Under the pieces are notes generated by a model. The model ran no database searches. It was not told the origin of the DNA and saw nothing but the letters and a program-made list of their open reading frames with translations. Positions 43,148 to 52,229 of a stretch of 64,000 nt of DNA are shown here, piece by piece (the first letter of the stretch is position 1; each line of letters begins with the position of its first letter). Source of the DNA: Adhaeribacter arboris. Lineage in GTDB: Bacteria; Bacteroidota; Bacteroidia; Cytophagales; Hymenobacteraceae. Made by a program: the position numbers and the translations under genes. The stretch is from NCBI RefSeq assembly GCF_003023845.1, contig NZ_PYFT01000001.1, positions 620,001 to 684,000 on the forward strand, written 5' to 3'.

Positions 43148-46087
43148 ATGACAAACAGCCTTTCGGAATTAAAAGCAGCTTTACAAGGTGAATTTTATTA
43201 TCAGAATACGGGATTAGATAATGCCATGCGCCTGGTTTATGCCTCGGATGCTTCTATTTACCAGGAAAAACCCTTGGCGGTAGCTTTGCCCAAAAACGAG
43301 GCTGATTTAAAAACGCTTATCCAGTTTGCCGCTGCGGCCCGTGTAACGCTTATTCCGCGGGCGGCCGGTACTTCCTTGGCCGGGCAAGTAGTGGGTAACG
43401 GTATCGTAGTAGATATTTCAAAGTACTTCGATCAGATTCTGGAAATTAACCCTACCGAAAAATGGGTGCGGGTGCAACCCGGCGTAATTCGCGACGACCT
43501 GAATAAAAAATTAAAACCGTTTGGCCTGATGTTCGGCCCCGAAACTTCTACGGCTAGTAGGGCTATGATTGGGGGAATGGTTGGCAATAATTCCTGCGGT
43601 TTGCACAGTATTCGTTGGGGCTCTACCCGCGACCATTTACTGGCAGCGAAAGTTCTATTAAGCAACGGCGAAGAAGCTACAATTGGCGCCCTTACCGAAC
43701 CTGAACTAAGCCAAGTACTGGCTGACAACAGCTATTTAGGTACTATTTATAAAAACTTGTTTCAGCTGCTGCACAAACCGGAAAACCAATCTTTTATTCA
43801 GGAAAAATTTCCGCATAAAAATATTACCCGCCGCAATTCCGGTTATGCCTTAGATGCCTTATTGGACACAGTGCCTTTCTCACCGAACCATACGCCTTTT
43901 AATTTGTGTAAATTAATTGCCGGTTCCGAAGGTACGCTTTGCTTTTTAACGGAACTGAAGCTGCAATTAATGGAGCTGCCTCCCTCGGAAAACGCCTTGT
44001 TGTGCATTCATTGCACAAGTATAGGCGAGGCGCTGCAAGCCAACCTGGTGGCAATGCGCCACGATGTGTATGCTTCGGAATTGGTAGACAAGCGCATCCT
44101 GGATTTTACCAAAGATAACCTGAGTCAATTGCCGAATCGGTTTTTTATTCAGAGCGATCCGGAAGCTATTTTAATGGTTGAGTTTTTTGCTGATGACCGC
44201 GATCAATGCCAAGTTATGGCCGAAGCCTTGATTCAAGAGTTGAAACAAAAGGGTCTGGGTTATGCTTTTCCGGTGTTATTTGGCAGTGATGCGGTAAAAG
44301 CCTGGGACGTGCGCAAGGGGGGATTGGGTTTGCTGCGTAATATGCCCGGCGACGAACAACCGGTTAACCTCATCGAAGATTGCGCGGTAGCCATTGAAGA
44401 TTTACCCCAGTACGTGATGGATCTCGACCAATTATTGTACCGGCACGGATTAGTCGCCTCGTATTACGCCCACGCGGGAGCCGGCGAATTGCACGTAGAA
44501 CCCATGCTTAACTTAAAAACAGCGGCTGGTAAAACTCTTTTCCGGACGGTACTGGCCGAAACCGTAGACTTGGTAAAAAAATACAATGGCTCGTTAAGCG
44601 GCGAACACGGCGATGGTCGTCTGCGGGGCGAGTTTATTCCCGAAATTATGGGTCCGGAGGTTTACGAATTATTCCGGGAGGTAAAACGCATCTTCGACCC
44701 GAATTTTATATTTAACGCCGGTAAAATCGTGGATACTCCGCCCATGGACGAATACCTGCGCTACGTGCCCGATCAACCTAATCCAAAAATTAATACAGTT
44801 TTCAGTTTTGCGGGCCAGGGAAGTATTTTGCGGTTAGCCGAGAAATGTTCGGGTTCCGGCGATTGCCGTAAAACGCACCTTACCGGCGGCGTGATGTGCC
44901 CCAGTTACATGGCTACCCGCCAGGAAAAAGATACTACCCGGGCTCGGGCCAATATTCTGCGCCAGTTTCTCACCCAGGAAGGCAATGTAAACGGCTTTAA
45001 TCACGAGGAAATAAAAGACGTGATGGATTTATGCATTAGCTGCAAAGGTTGTAAATCGGAGTGTCCGTCGGGGGTGGATATTGCTAAAATGAAAGCTGAG
45101 TTTTTACAACATTACTACGATGCCAACGGCACTCCTTTACGCACCCGCCTGATTGGGAATTTTACCCGACTGAATGCTTTAGCTTCTACCATGCCTTGGG
45201 CGTATAATTTTGTAATGGGGAAAGGCGTAACCGGGAAATTAGCCAAACAAATAGTGGGCTTTGCCCCGCAGCGTTCGCTTCCGGTTCTGGCTAAAACTAC
45301 CCTGCATAGCTGGTATAAAAAATGGAAAAAAAATAATCCTGATTTAAATTCAGGGCGAAAAATATTCTTTTTTAACGATGAGTTTACCAATTACAACGAT
45401 GTTGAGATTGGCATAAAAGGTATTCAACTACTGACAGCTTTAGGCTACAATGTTATAATTCCCGAACACGTAGAAAGCGGCCGTACTTACTTATCGAAAG
45501 GTTTGGTGCGCAACGCCCAGAAAATTGCTGTTCGCAATGTGGAGTTATTAAGTAAAGTGGTTACGAAAGAAGCCCCCATTGTAGGACTGGAACCATCGGC
45601 TATTTTAACCTTACGCGATGAATACCTGGATTTAGTACCGGATTCTTTATTATCCCAGGCAACCGCTTTGGCCCGCCATAGCTTTTACCTCGATGATTTT
45701 CTGGCGGCGGAAGTAGCCCTTGGTTTTATTCGTCCGGAGCAATTTACATTAACTGCCCGGCACATTAAACTACACGGGCATTGTCATCAGAAAGCTTTAA
45801 CTTCGCAAACTACTACGGTTACATTGCTGGCCTTGCCCGCTAATTACCAGGTAAGCATTATTCCGTCGGGTTGCTGCGGCATGGCGGGTTCGTTTGGGTA
45901 CGAAGCCGAGCATTACGAGGTTTCCATGCAAATTGGGGAACTAGTTTTGTTTCCGGCCGTGCGTGAAGCAGGACCCGACGTGTTAATTGCCGCTCCCGGA
46001 ACTTCTTGCCGGCACCAAATTAAAGATGGTACTTCGCGGCAAGCCTTGCATCCGGTAGAAATTTTGTGGGAAGCTCTGCTTAAATAA
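43148..46087 (+). CDS. FAD-linked oxidase with Fe-S domain, YdiJ/GlcD-like
   Basis: A 979-residue fusion. The N-terminal part binds FAD (PP-loop PRAAGTSLAGQVVG, about 75-88; GNNSCGLHSIRWGSTRDHLL) and the middle part carries the GlcD-type catalytic domain, with EHGDGRLRGEF binding the substrate. The Fe-S part begins with CSGSGDCRKTHLTGGVMCPS (about 575) and CISCKGCKSECP (about 635). The CCG-type cluster region at the end includes HGHCHQKALTSQ and SGCCGMAGSFGYEAEH. It resembles E. coli YdiJ (about 1018 residues), which oxidises D-2-hydroxy acids such as D-2-hydroxyglutarate. It passes electrons to the membrane quinone pool. It is an independent unit. Confidence 0.93.
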   Translation: MTNSLSELKAALQGEFYYQNTGLDNAMRLVYASDASIYQEKPLAVALPKNEADLKTLIQFAAAARVTLIPRAAGTSLAGQVVGNGIVVDISKYFDQILEINPTEKWVRVQPGVIRDDLNKKLKPFGLMFGPETSTASRAMIGGMVGNNSCGLHSIRWGSTRDHLLAAKVLLSNGEEATIGALTEPELSQVLADNSYLGTIYKNLFQLLHKPENQSFIQEKFPHKNITRRNSGYALDALLDTVPFSPNHTPFNLCKLIAGSEGTLCFLTELKLQLMELPPSENALLCIHCTSIGEALQANLVAMRHDVYASELVDKRILDFTKDNLSQLPNRFFIQSDPEAILMVEFFADDRDQCQVMAEALIQELKQKGLGYAFPVLFGSDAVKAWDVRKGGLGLLRNMPGDEQPVNLIEDCAVAIEDLPQYVMDLDQLLYRHGLVASYYAHAGAGELHVEPMLNLKTAAGKTLFRTVLAETVDLVKKYNGSLSGEHGDGRLRGEFIPEIMGPEVYELFREVKRIFDPNFIFNAGKIVDTPPMDEYLRYVPDQPNPKINTVFSFAGQGSILRLAEKCSGSGDCRKTHLTGGVMCPSYMATRQEKDTTRARANILRQFLTQEGNVNGFNHEEIKDVMDLCISCKGCKSECPSGVDIAKMKAEFLQHYYDANGTPLRTRLIGNFTRLNALASTMPWAYNFVMGKGVTGKLAKQIVGFAPQRSLPVLAKTTLHSWYKKWKKNNPDLNSGRKIFFFNDEFTNYNDVEIGIKGIQLLTALGYNVIIPEHVESGRTYLSKGLVRNAQKIAVRNVELLSKVVTKEAPIVGLEPSAILTLRDEYLDLVPDSLLSQATALARHSFYLDDFLAAEVALGFIRPEQFTLTARHIKLHGHCHQKALTSQTTTVTLLALPANYQVSIIPSGCCGMAGSFGYEAEHYEVSMQIGELVLFPAVREAGPDVLIAAPGTSCRHQIKDGTSRQALHPVEILWEALLK

Positions 46088-46143
46088 GTTTTTTTAACTG
46101 GGTAGATTTTGAGAAATGCCAAGTTTTGCGCTTTGAAATTTTA

Positions 46144-46575
46144 TCAGGCAATAGCGGCTTCTTTCTCGATCTCGATCCAGATTTTTTCTTTTTTCTCGAC
46201 CGATTTTAATAAAGCTACTAAACTACTTACTTTGCTGGCGCAGTTCCAGATTTTATCTTGCATGTTGCTATGTTCTCCAATTAAAATACAACCCAGGGAA
46301 TCTTGGCAAGTATTTCCCCCGTGAATCCGGATGCCTTCAAAGCAAGGAACGTTGAGTAACAGCGGTAAATACTTCTGAAAATTATTACTAAAACTAAGTA
46401 CTACCGGGTAAGTGCCACTATCAATGGCCGTTTGACTTTTTTGCTTTTTCCGGCACTCGCCTTTTAGGTTTCTATCCGTGTCTTCTAAGGTAAAAGCGAA
46501 GAACTCGTTATTGATAAACATTTTGCCTAAGGTAGAGGTAGGCGTGTACACCGAGCGAACAACTTTTATTTGCAT
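46144..46575 (-). CDS. DUF5675 family protein
   Basis: A 143-residue protein. It opens with KVVRSVYTPTSTLGKMFINN, then FAFTLEDTDRNLKGE and the conserved core GIRIHGGNTCQDSLGCILIG, which resembles the L,D-transpeptidase-like DUF5675 family found in phages and bacteria. The Cys residues in DSLGC and QDS are conserved positions in that block. Possible roles in cell-wall chemistry are not proven. It ends close to the YdiJ-like gene and is followed upstream by a MITE-like element. Confidence 0.78.
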   Translation of the reverse strand: MQIKVVRSVYTPTSTLGKMFINNEFFAFTLEDTDRNLKGECRKKQKSQTAIDSGTYPVVLSFSNNFQKYLPLLLNVPCFEGIRIHGGNTCQDSLGCILIGEHSNMQDKIWNCASKVSSLVALLKSVEKKEKIWIEIEKEAAIA

Positions 46576-47081
46576 ACATAATTAGATTTAAAGGGTAGAT
46601 TTCTGTCTTTTTAGCTATTTAAAGCTATTGAGTACCGCCGGTAAATATCTAATCAATGATAAGTTTTCGCAATACTGATTTTTCAGTATTTTTTCATTAT
46701 TTGATTGATGATGAATAGTTTATATTTAGAAATGCTGCAAATTAGTTGTAATTGCACCATCGCAAAATTAATAAATGTTCCCTTTGGAAGCTAGGGCCGT
46801 TAAGTTCTATAAAAAACTACTTTCGCGAGTGTCCTCGCTCGTGTTGCGCATCGTCCGGACTCTGGACGGTAAACATTTAACTATCTTATTTTACATTTTC
46901 ACAAAGTCTTATGGGTTCGCCCGGCCAGAGGCCTGCCAGATAGTCTTCACGAGCATAGACGCTCGCGAAAGTAGTTTTTTATAGAACTTAGTAAAAATTT
47001 GTTTTCCGGAAAATAAGCGTTAAGCCAATCCTTCCTTTCTGAAGCAAACTAAAATCTTACAGACAATTCGTTAGAGAAAAC
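46576..47081. other. Gap occupied mostly by a MITE-like element
   Basis: 506 bp between DUF5675 and DoxX. The element at 46801-46990 accounts for the middle; the flanks are AT-rich and hold no convincing gene. Confidence 0.6.
46801..46990. mobile_element. MITE-like element with 43-bp terminal inverted repeats
   Basis: The ends 46801-46843 and 46948-46990 are inverted copies of each other: 39 of 43 bases match, with the outer 29 matching perfectly (TAAGTTCTATAAAAAACTAC at the edge, then TTTCGCGAG). Both ends carry TA directly outside AGTTC..GAACT, which fits the TA target duplication of Tc1/mariner-IS630 elements. The 104-bp middle has no transposase and includes a small CGTCC/GGACG hairpin. 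A 69-codon frame overlapping most of the element is just its translation. It is non-autonomous and would need a transposase in trans. Confidence 0.72.
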
Positions 47082-47528
47082 TTAATTGCTTAACCGCCGG
47101 GATTGATCGGGCACGCTAAATAGCTTATTATCCAGGCTGATTTTTCCCGGACCAATAAAGTATAGGCTAAGGAACAAAATAGCAGATTCCAAAGCGTGCG
47201 AATAGGTATTAAAATCATCACCCTTACTTATATGCATGGTAGTTGCTACGCACATGGTAAAAAATAATAAAAGCGTAGCCGGCCGGAAGAACAAACCTAA
47301 TAACAACAAAAAGCCACCCCCAAACTCCGCAAAAGCTCCCATAAATCCCCAAAAAACAGGAGCAAAGGTTATCCCTAAATTACCCATCGCGCCACCAATT
47401 TGCTCCCAGAATTCAGGACCACCTTTAATTTTCGGAAACCCGTGCATCATAAAAGCCCAACCAATCCCTACGCGTAACAGAAGTAAACCAAAATTTCGGG
47501 TGGGATAAAAGTTGCGGAAAAAATTCAT
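47082..47528 (-). CDS. DoxX family membrane protein
   Basis: A 148-residue protein with four membrane helices (about 10-30, 50-72, 78-95 and 108-127). The DoxX block GLLLLRVGIGWAFMMHGFPK and GAFAEFGGGFLLLLGLFFRP match the family. Members may serve quinone- or oxidation-related functions; the physiological role is unclear. It starts with an ATG at 47528 that has no Shine-Dalgarno. It is not close to any oxidase gene here. Confidence 0.9.
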   Translation of the reverse strand: MNFFRNFYPTRNFGLLLLRVGIGWAFMMHGFPKIKGGPEFWEQIGGAMGNLGITFAPVFWGFMGAFAEFGGGFLLLLGLFFRPATLLLFFTMCVATTMHISKGDDFNTYSHALESAILFLSLYFIGPGKISLDNKLFSVPDQSRRLSN

Positions 47529-47696
47529 CTTAATCGGTACGTTTAGGGTTTAGAAGTTAAAACAAATATAAGATAACTGCTGATAGTAGCGATAGCCTAA
47601 GAGGAGTCTGTCTGGTCGAGCCCCAGGTAAAAAATTGATTATAAAAGTTTTGCGCGAAGAAATTTTTTTAAAAAGCTAACTCAGGAACGAATGAAT

Positions 47697-48383
47697 TTAT
47701 AATAGCAGCATCCCGATTATGGGGGTATTATCGGGCGTATTTTTTAGATTCAAGTGCGGCACTTGTTTAGGGGGAACCTTGCTCACGTTGAGCATAAAAG
47801 TAAGCTTAGCTTCGTCGGATACAGCGACAATTTCGGTTTCGCCGGCGCCCAGGTAAGTAATTTTATAATGTTTTTTCACTTCGCCCAGAGTAGACCCAAT
47901 CCCCAAACCTTCTTTGGTTTTATAAGCCGGGTCTTGCACCAGAACCCGCCATACTTTACAGGTTGGTTCACAAGTTTCTTCTACGCGTAAGCCGGCTTGG
48001 GTATTTTTTTCGGAATGTCGGATTTCGTAAGCGTGGTAACCTCTTCCTTCTCTCGTAATAGCTACTTCTTTTACTAACTGAGTCGGTATTGTTTTTCGCA
48101 TCTCGTTCACCGGCATACCTATCCGGATAGGACCAATCTGACGGCGGGTAATTTGCCAATTATTCGCGGAACCTGCATTTTCGGAAACCAAGTTAGGTGC
48201 CGGAGAAGAAGCGGCTTCGCCAACAGAATCAAGACGAGTTACCGTCCGGTCCGGCGGTACTACTTCGGAGTTCGCAGAATCCGCCGCTATTGCCGCAGTA
48301 CTAGTAGTTTGTTCTTCGGATTTTTTAGGTTGACAATTTAGTAAAGTGAGGCTCAGTACTAGTAGAAACAAATTTATTTTCAT
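47697..48383 (-). CDS. Lipoprotein of unknown function
   Basis: A 228-residue protein with a lipoprotein signal peptide (LLLVLSLTLLNC; Cys17) and a disordered Ser/Thr/Ala/Glu linker up to about residue 75. The folded part begins QIGPIRIGMPVNEMRKTIP and includes EETCEPTCKVWRVLVQDPAY (a CxxxC pair) and GLGIGSTLGEVKKHYKITYL, repeated-looking segments that suggest two similar sub-domains. It probably faces the periplasm. No named family was recognised. It is divergent from surE. Confidence 0.7.
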   Translation of the reverse strand: MKINLFLLVLSLTLLNCQPKKSEEQTTSTAAIAADSANSEVVPPDRTVTRLDSVGEAASSPAPNLVSENAGSANNWQITRRQIGPIRIGMPVNEMRKTIPTQLVKEVAITREGRGYHAYEIRHSEKNTQAGLRVEETCEPTCKVWRVLVQDPAYKTKEGLGIGSTLGEVKKHYKITYLGAGETEIVAVSDEAKLTFMLNVSKVPPKQVPHLNLKNTPDNTPIIGMLLL

Positions 48384-48583
48384 GAACAGATCCTTGTTAA
48401 AGCGAGTTATTCTGCCTTCTTTAACTAATTTGCATCCCGTAAGGTTATAAAAATACTGTATGGGAAAGGAAAATGGCAGTTTGGTTAACCCTTGGATTAT
48501 TTACTAGTATGGATAATGAAAGGATTGTTAATACAACGCTGATGTATTTCTCTTAATTTGCCGCCTTATTTATTTGATCTCTT

Positions 48584-49402
48584 ATGACTCCGAAAAAACC
48601 TTTAATATTAATATCTAACGACGACGGCATTACCGCCCCGGGTATTCGCACCTTAGTAAAAGTAATGAAACGAATTGGTGAAGTGGTAGTAGTTGCGCCG
48701 GATAGTCCTCAATCGGGCATGGGACACGCCATTACCGTAGCCAATACTTTGCGGTTAGATAAATCAACTGCTTTTGCCGATGTAGAAGCGTATGAATGTT
48801 CCGGCACTCCCGCGGATTGCGTAAAGCTGGCGAAGCACCACGTCCTTAAAAATCGGCAGCCCGATTTAGTAGTGAGCGGCATTAATCATGGTTCTAACTC
48901 CAGCATTAGTGTTTTGTATTCGGGTACCATGTCGGCCGCAATTGAAGCCGCGATTGAGGGTTTGCCAGCTATTGGTTTCTCGCTGTGCGACTACGGCCAC
49001 GAAGCCGATTTTTCGCATACCGAACCGTACGTAGAACAAATTGTGCGGCAAGCTTTAAAACACGGCATACCGGTAAATACCGCTTTAAACGTAAATATTC
49101 CCAAAAAATCGGAAAAAGGAATTGCGGGAATCAAAGTTTGCCGCCAGGCGCATGCCCGCTGGCAGGAAGAATTCGACGAACGTTTAGACCCCAATAAGCG
49201 GCGCTACTTCTGGATGACCGGGAGCTTCGTAAACCCCGACAAAGGCGAAGATACCGATGAGTGGGCACTGGCGCATAACTACGTTTCCGTGGTGCCGTGT
49301 CAGTACGATATGACCGCTTATCACGCCATTGCTCAAATCAATAATGAGTGGCAGTTAGAAAAGGAAAACAAACCGGAAATACTTAAAAAGGCTCTTGAAT
49401 AA
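48584..49402 (+). CDS. surE: 5'/3'-nucleotidase SurE
   Basis: A 272-residue metal-dependent phosphatase that dephosphorylates 5'- and 3'-nucleoside monophosphates. The metal motif SNDDG is at residues 11-15, followed by VVVAPDSPQSGMGHAIT (about 35-51), NHGSN and SGTMSAAIEA, all SurE signatures. The C-terminal ~60 residues contain VSVVPCQYDMTAYHAI. It is cytosolic. A long terminator stem begins within the last codons, so the stop codon is embedded in the hairpin. Confidence 0.95.
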   Translation: MTPKKPLILISNDDGITAPGIRTLVKVMKRIGEVVVVAPDSPQSGMGHAITVANTLRLDKSTAFADVEAYECSGTPADCVKLAKHHVLKNRQPDLVVSGINHGSNSSISVLYSGTMSAAIEAAIEGLPAIGFSLCDYGHEADFSHTEPYVEQIVRQALKHGIPVNTALNVNIPKKSEKGIAGIKVCRQAHARWQEEFDERLDPNKRRYFWMTGSFVNPDKGEDTDEWALAHNYVSVVPCQYDMTAYHAIAQINNEWQLEKENKPEILKKALE

Positions 49403-49420
49403 AGAGCCTTTTTAAGTATT
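49378..49420 (+). terminator. 19-bp terminator stem containing the surE stop codon
   Basis: The arms 49378-49396 and 49402-49420 are perfectly complementary (core AAAAAGGCTCTT/AAGAGCCTTTTT) with the 5-nt loop GAATA. The surE TAA occupies 49400-49402, the end of the loop and the first base of the 3' arm. A ribosome at the stop would therefore sit on the stem. Confidence 0.85.
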
Positions 49421-49495
49421 ACGGCCTAGCAAGATTAAATTCATCATCTAGCTACTGCTCCAAATATTAGAAGCAGATTAGCTTAATTTTACTTT

Positions 49496-50083
49496 TTATT
49501 TGGTGTCTGATATAAATTGAAATCTCAAGGGCAAGGTGTATTTTACATTTACCGGTTTACCATTTTGTTTACCCGGAATCCAATCGGGCATACGGGAAAT
49601 TAAATTTTTGGCCTCTTGGTCAGCGTCCTTATTTAAGCCTTTTACAATTTTTATATCCGAAATTTTGCCTACTTTATTTACTATAAACTGGGCATAAACC
49701 GTTCCCCGGGCGTTAGAAAATCGGTGGTCAAATCTTAAATTTCTTACTGTAAAATTGGTCAATTCTTCCATGCCGCCCGGGAAACTAGGTGGTTGTTCCA
49801 CAATGGTAAATACTGCATCGTCTTGATTATTGGCAGGTATAGTATCCTTTGCACTTATAGTAGGATTAATTAATCTTGTAATAGGGCTTCCTGCCCCGAT
49901 GAAAGGATTTAATTTATTTACCTTCTCTGCTTTTAAGTTCGAAGAAGTAGGAGCCGGTTTTATTACACTAGTACTAAAAGCAACAGTATTCATGGAGAGC
50001 AGAAATACTAAGGTTGTAAAAACCAGTAAGGCGGAAAAGTGATCTGATATATGAAAGTTGTTAAAGTTTTTCGGTGTTCTCAT
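49496..50083 (-). CDS. Energy-transducer TonB C-terminal domain protein
   Basis: A 195-residue protein. A membrane anchor (about 16-36, SALLVFTTLVFLLSMNTVAF) is followed by a linker and a TonB C-terminal-like domain (about 95-190) with the segments VEQPPSFPGGMEELTNF, ARGTVYAQFIVNKVGKISDI and MPDWIPGKQNGKPVNVKYTL. Sequence similarity to the two TonB domains of the M56 protein nearby is strong, so the gene probably arose by duplication. It may receive or transmit energy to an outer-membrane receptor. Confidence 0.85.
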   Translation of the reverse strand: MRTPKNFNNFHISDHFSALLVFTTLVFLLSMNTVAFSTSVIKPAPTSSNLKAEKVNKLNPFIGAGSPITRLINPTISAKDTIPANNQDDAVFTIVEQPPSFPGGMEELTNFTVRNLRFDHRFSNARGTVYAQFIVNKVGKISDIKIVKGLNKDADQEAKNLISRMPDWIPGKQNGKPVNVKYTLPLRFQFISDTK

Positions 50084-50543
50084 ATTTTATTTGAATAAGG
50101 GATAGAATGAAGTAGGTATCAATTAAAAATTCCAGGCCAAGGGAAAACTGTTTTACCAGTAAGGAAGAGTGTAGGATTAGGTCGCAGCTTCGCTGTTGTA
50201 TGACAGCGCCTAACCGTTCATAAAGGAGATGTAAAATACTGATTCTTAACCAGAAATCAGTGCTAATTTTAAAAGGAGTAGCTAAGATCATTTTCGTTGT
50301 TATTGAATTACAATGGAGTATAGAATTTATCATACTTCAAAAGTTGATTGCAACTGAAGGAAAAGGTTAACCAGAAGTATTGTCTTTTATTTTTAACCAT
50401 TTACCAGTAAGCCGCACTGCTGAGCTTACCTCTTCACAAACCCGAATAGATTGGCTAAAAATTAAAAAGCACAAACCCGGTAGTTCGGCCGAACTACCGG
50501 GTTTGTGCTTTTTATAATTCTGTATAACGCGTTTAAGTATTTC
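50084..50543. other. 460-bp gap with a long palindromic terminator
   Basis: AT-rich non-coding DNA between two TonB-domain genes; the only strong structure is the 52-bp palindrome at 50463-50514. A minus-strand frame of 90 codons (50061-50333) has no coding character. Confidence 0.6.
50463..50514. terminator. 52-bp perfect palindromic terminator
   Basis: The sequence is its own reverse complement over 52 bases (core GCACAAACCCGGTAGTTC). Both arms carry A5/T5 runs at the edges, so it can terminate in either direction. It lies 29 bp after the M56-TonB gene stop (leftward). Confidence 0.85.
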
Positions 50544-52229
50544 CTAGCAATTATTCTGTAAGGGGGTTGCCCAGTGAATATAACCGGTTTGGATCGGGGC
50601 AGATTTAGTGCCTAAAGAAAACTGGAGCGGCAGGGTATATTGCACGTTTACTGGTTTACCATTTTGTTTGCCGGGAGTCCAGTTGGGCATTAATTTAATT
50701 ACCCGAAGCGCCTCAGCGTTTGTTTCAGCCGTTAAGCCTTTTAAAATATGAACATCTTTAATAGCACCCTCATCCGTTACTACAAACTGAACCACAACCG
50801 TTCCTTCTACCTTTGCTTTATGAGCAGCTTCGGGATACTTCATATTTTTACCCAGAAAGGAATACATTTTTTCTAAACCACCCGGGAATTGGGGCACTAC
50901 TTCTACTTGCGTAAAAACAGGTTTGTTTAGGTTATTTTGCTCTTGAGGATTATCTCCAGCTTGTATGAATCGCGCAAAAGAAAAACGAATGGGAAAAGTA
51001 TATCTTACATTTAATGGTTTACCATCTTGTGTACCAGGTTCCCAATCGGGCATTAAAGAAATAACTCGTTTCGCCTCCGCATCCGCATCCGGATTTAAAC
51101 TTTGCACAATAGCTACATCGGTAATTTTACCTGTTTTTGTAACTACAAATCGAGCGATAACCATACCTTGTAGACCAGCATTCTTGGCACCTTCAGGGTA
51201 TTTTATGGTTTGACCTAAAAAAGCAAACATCTTTTCCGTGCCACCCGGGAAACTTGGGGGTTGTTCCACAAAAGTGAATATTTCGTCATTATCAATGCTT
51301 AATGTATTCGTTTTACTATTATTACTCTCTTCAGAAGATTGGTTTGAAGGTTTTTCCGGTTCGACACAAGAAAGTACGAACAATAAAATTCCTAAGACGG
51401 GTAAAGCAGCTAATGGCTTCCATTTACTCGGTCGGCGATGGGTTTGTTGAATCATTTTCATGCGTTTTAAAGTGAGTGACTTATTAAAGTAATTACCAAA
51501 AGAAAACTCCAGGCGGTGCAGCACTTGTTTTGCTAGTAAGCTGGCGTATGTGTCGGGTTCAGTAGTGCGCAACACCGCCGAATCGGCAATAAATTCGTGG
51601 GTACTAACTAAAGCTCGCTGGAAAAGATAAAGCAGAGGGTTAAACCAGAAAATAATCCGCAGAAGTTCCAGATAAAGAATATCCAGGCTGTGTTTTTGCC
51701 GGATATGAACGGATTCATGCAGCAATATCCGTTCTTTTTCCGTGTCGCTGAGTACTTGACTATTATCCCAAAAAATCCGGCTCCCGAATGAAAAAGTAGG
51801 TTGCGTGCCTTGGGTTTTATGTACCGGTATGTTTTGGTAATAGAAAAAGTCGGCTCGCGTTTTTAAAGCAAATCGGTACAAAAAATAAAGCTGCCGGACC
51901 AATCGTAAACTGAAAATAACAATACCAGCTGCGTACAGTAATAGTAATCCGGTTTGCCAATGAAATACAGAATTGCTGGCAATAGGGGAGGCGGTAGCGG
52001 TTACTGTAATAGGTGCTAGTTGCTCCGATACAAAAATGGTGAGTGGTTCGGGTTGTTGTAAAAAAGGCAGTTCTATGAAAGGAATGATAAACGACAGCAG
52101 GGGAGTGAGCAATAAATAAAACCGGTTGTACGGAAAACAATTTTCCCTTTTCAGGAGCAGGAAATACAAGAGATAAAATACGAGCAGGCAAATGCCCGAT
52201 TCCAGCAGGTAAAAAAATATTCTATTCAT
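50544..52229 (-). CDS. BlaR1-type M56 metallopeptidase with two TonB domains
   Basis: A 561-residue membrane sensor/peptidase. Four N-terminal membrane helices surround the zinc site HESVH (171-175) with Glu212 in STHEFIADS. A final helix at about 270-287 is followed by two tandem TonB-C-like domains, at about 318-425 (VEQPPSFPGGTEKMF) and about 443-548 (VEVVPQFPGGLEKMYSF). M56 peptidases of this type cleave the BlaI repressor encoded just upstream, here overlapping by 8 bp. The double TonB tail is unusual and suggests coupling to an outer-membrane signal. Confidence 0.93.
   Translation of the reverse strand: MNRIFFYLLESGICLLVFYLLYFLLLKRENCFPYNRFYLLLTPLLSFIIPFIELPFLQQPEPLTIFVSEQLAPITVTATASPIASNSVFHWQTGLLLLYAAGIVIFSLRLVRQLYFLYRFALKTRADFFYYQNIPVHKTQGTQPTFSFGSRIFWDNSQVLSDTEKERILLHESVHIRQKHSLDILYLELLRIIFWFNPLLYLFQRALVSTHEFIADSAVLRTTEPDTYASLLAKQVLHRLEFSFGNYFNKSLTLKRMKMIQQTHRRPSKWKPLAALPVLGILLFVLSCVEPEKPSNQSSEESNNSKTNTLSIDNDEIFTFVEQPPSFPGGTEKMFAFLGQTIKYPEGAKNAGLQGMVIARFVVTKTGKITDVAIVQSLNPDADAEAKRVISLMPDWEPGTQDGKPLNVRYTFPIRFSFARFIQAGDNPQEQNNLNKPVFTQVEVVPQFPGGLEKMYSFLGKNMKYPEAAHKAKVEGTVVVQFVVTDEGAIKDVHILKGLTAETNAEALRVIKLMPNWTPGKQNGKPVNVQYTLPLQFSLGTKSAPIQTGYIHWATPLQNNC

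Noticed and set aside
46775-46984. 69-codon plus-strand ORF
   Set aside because: It overlaps the MITE almost entirely and is just a translation of the terminal repeats.
50061-50333. 90-codon minus-strand ORF
   Set aside because: Isoleucine/leucine-rich random-looking sequence overlapping the TonB gene start; no coding support.
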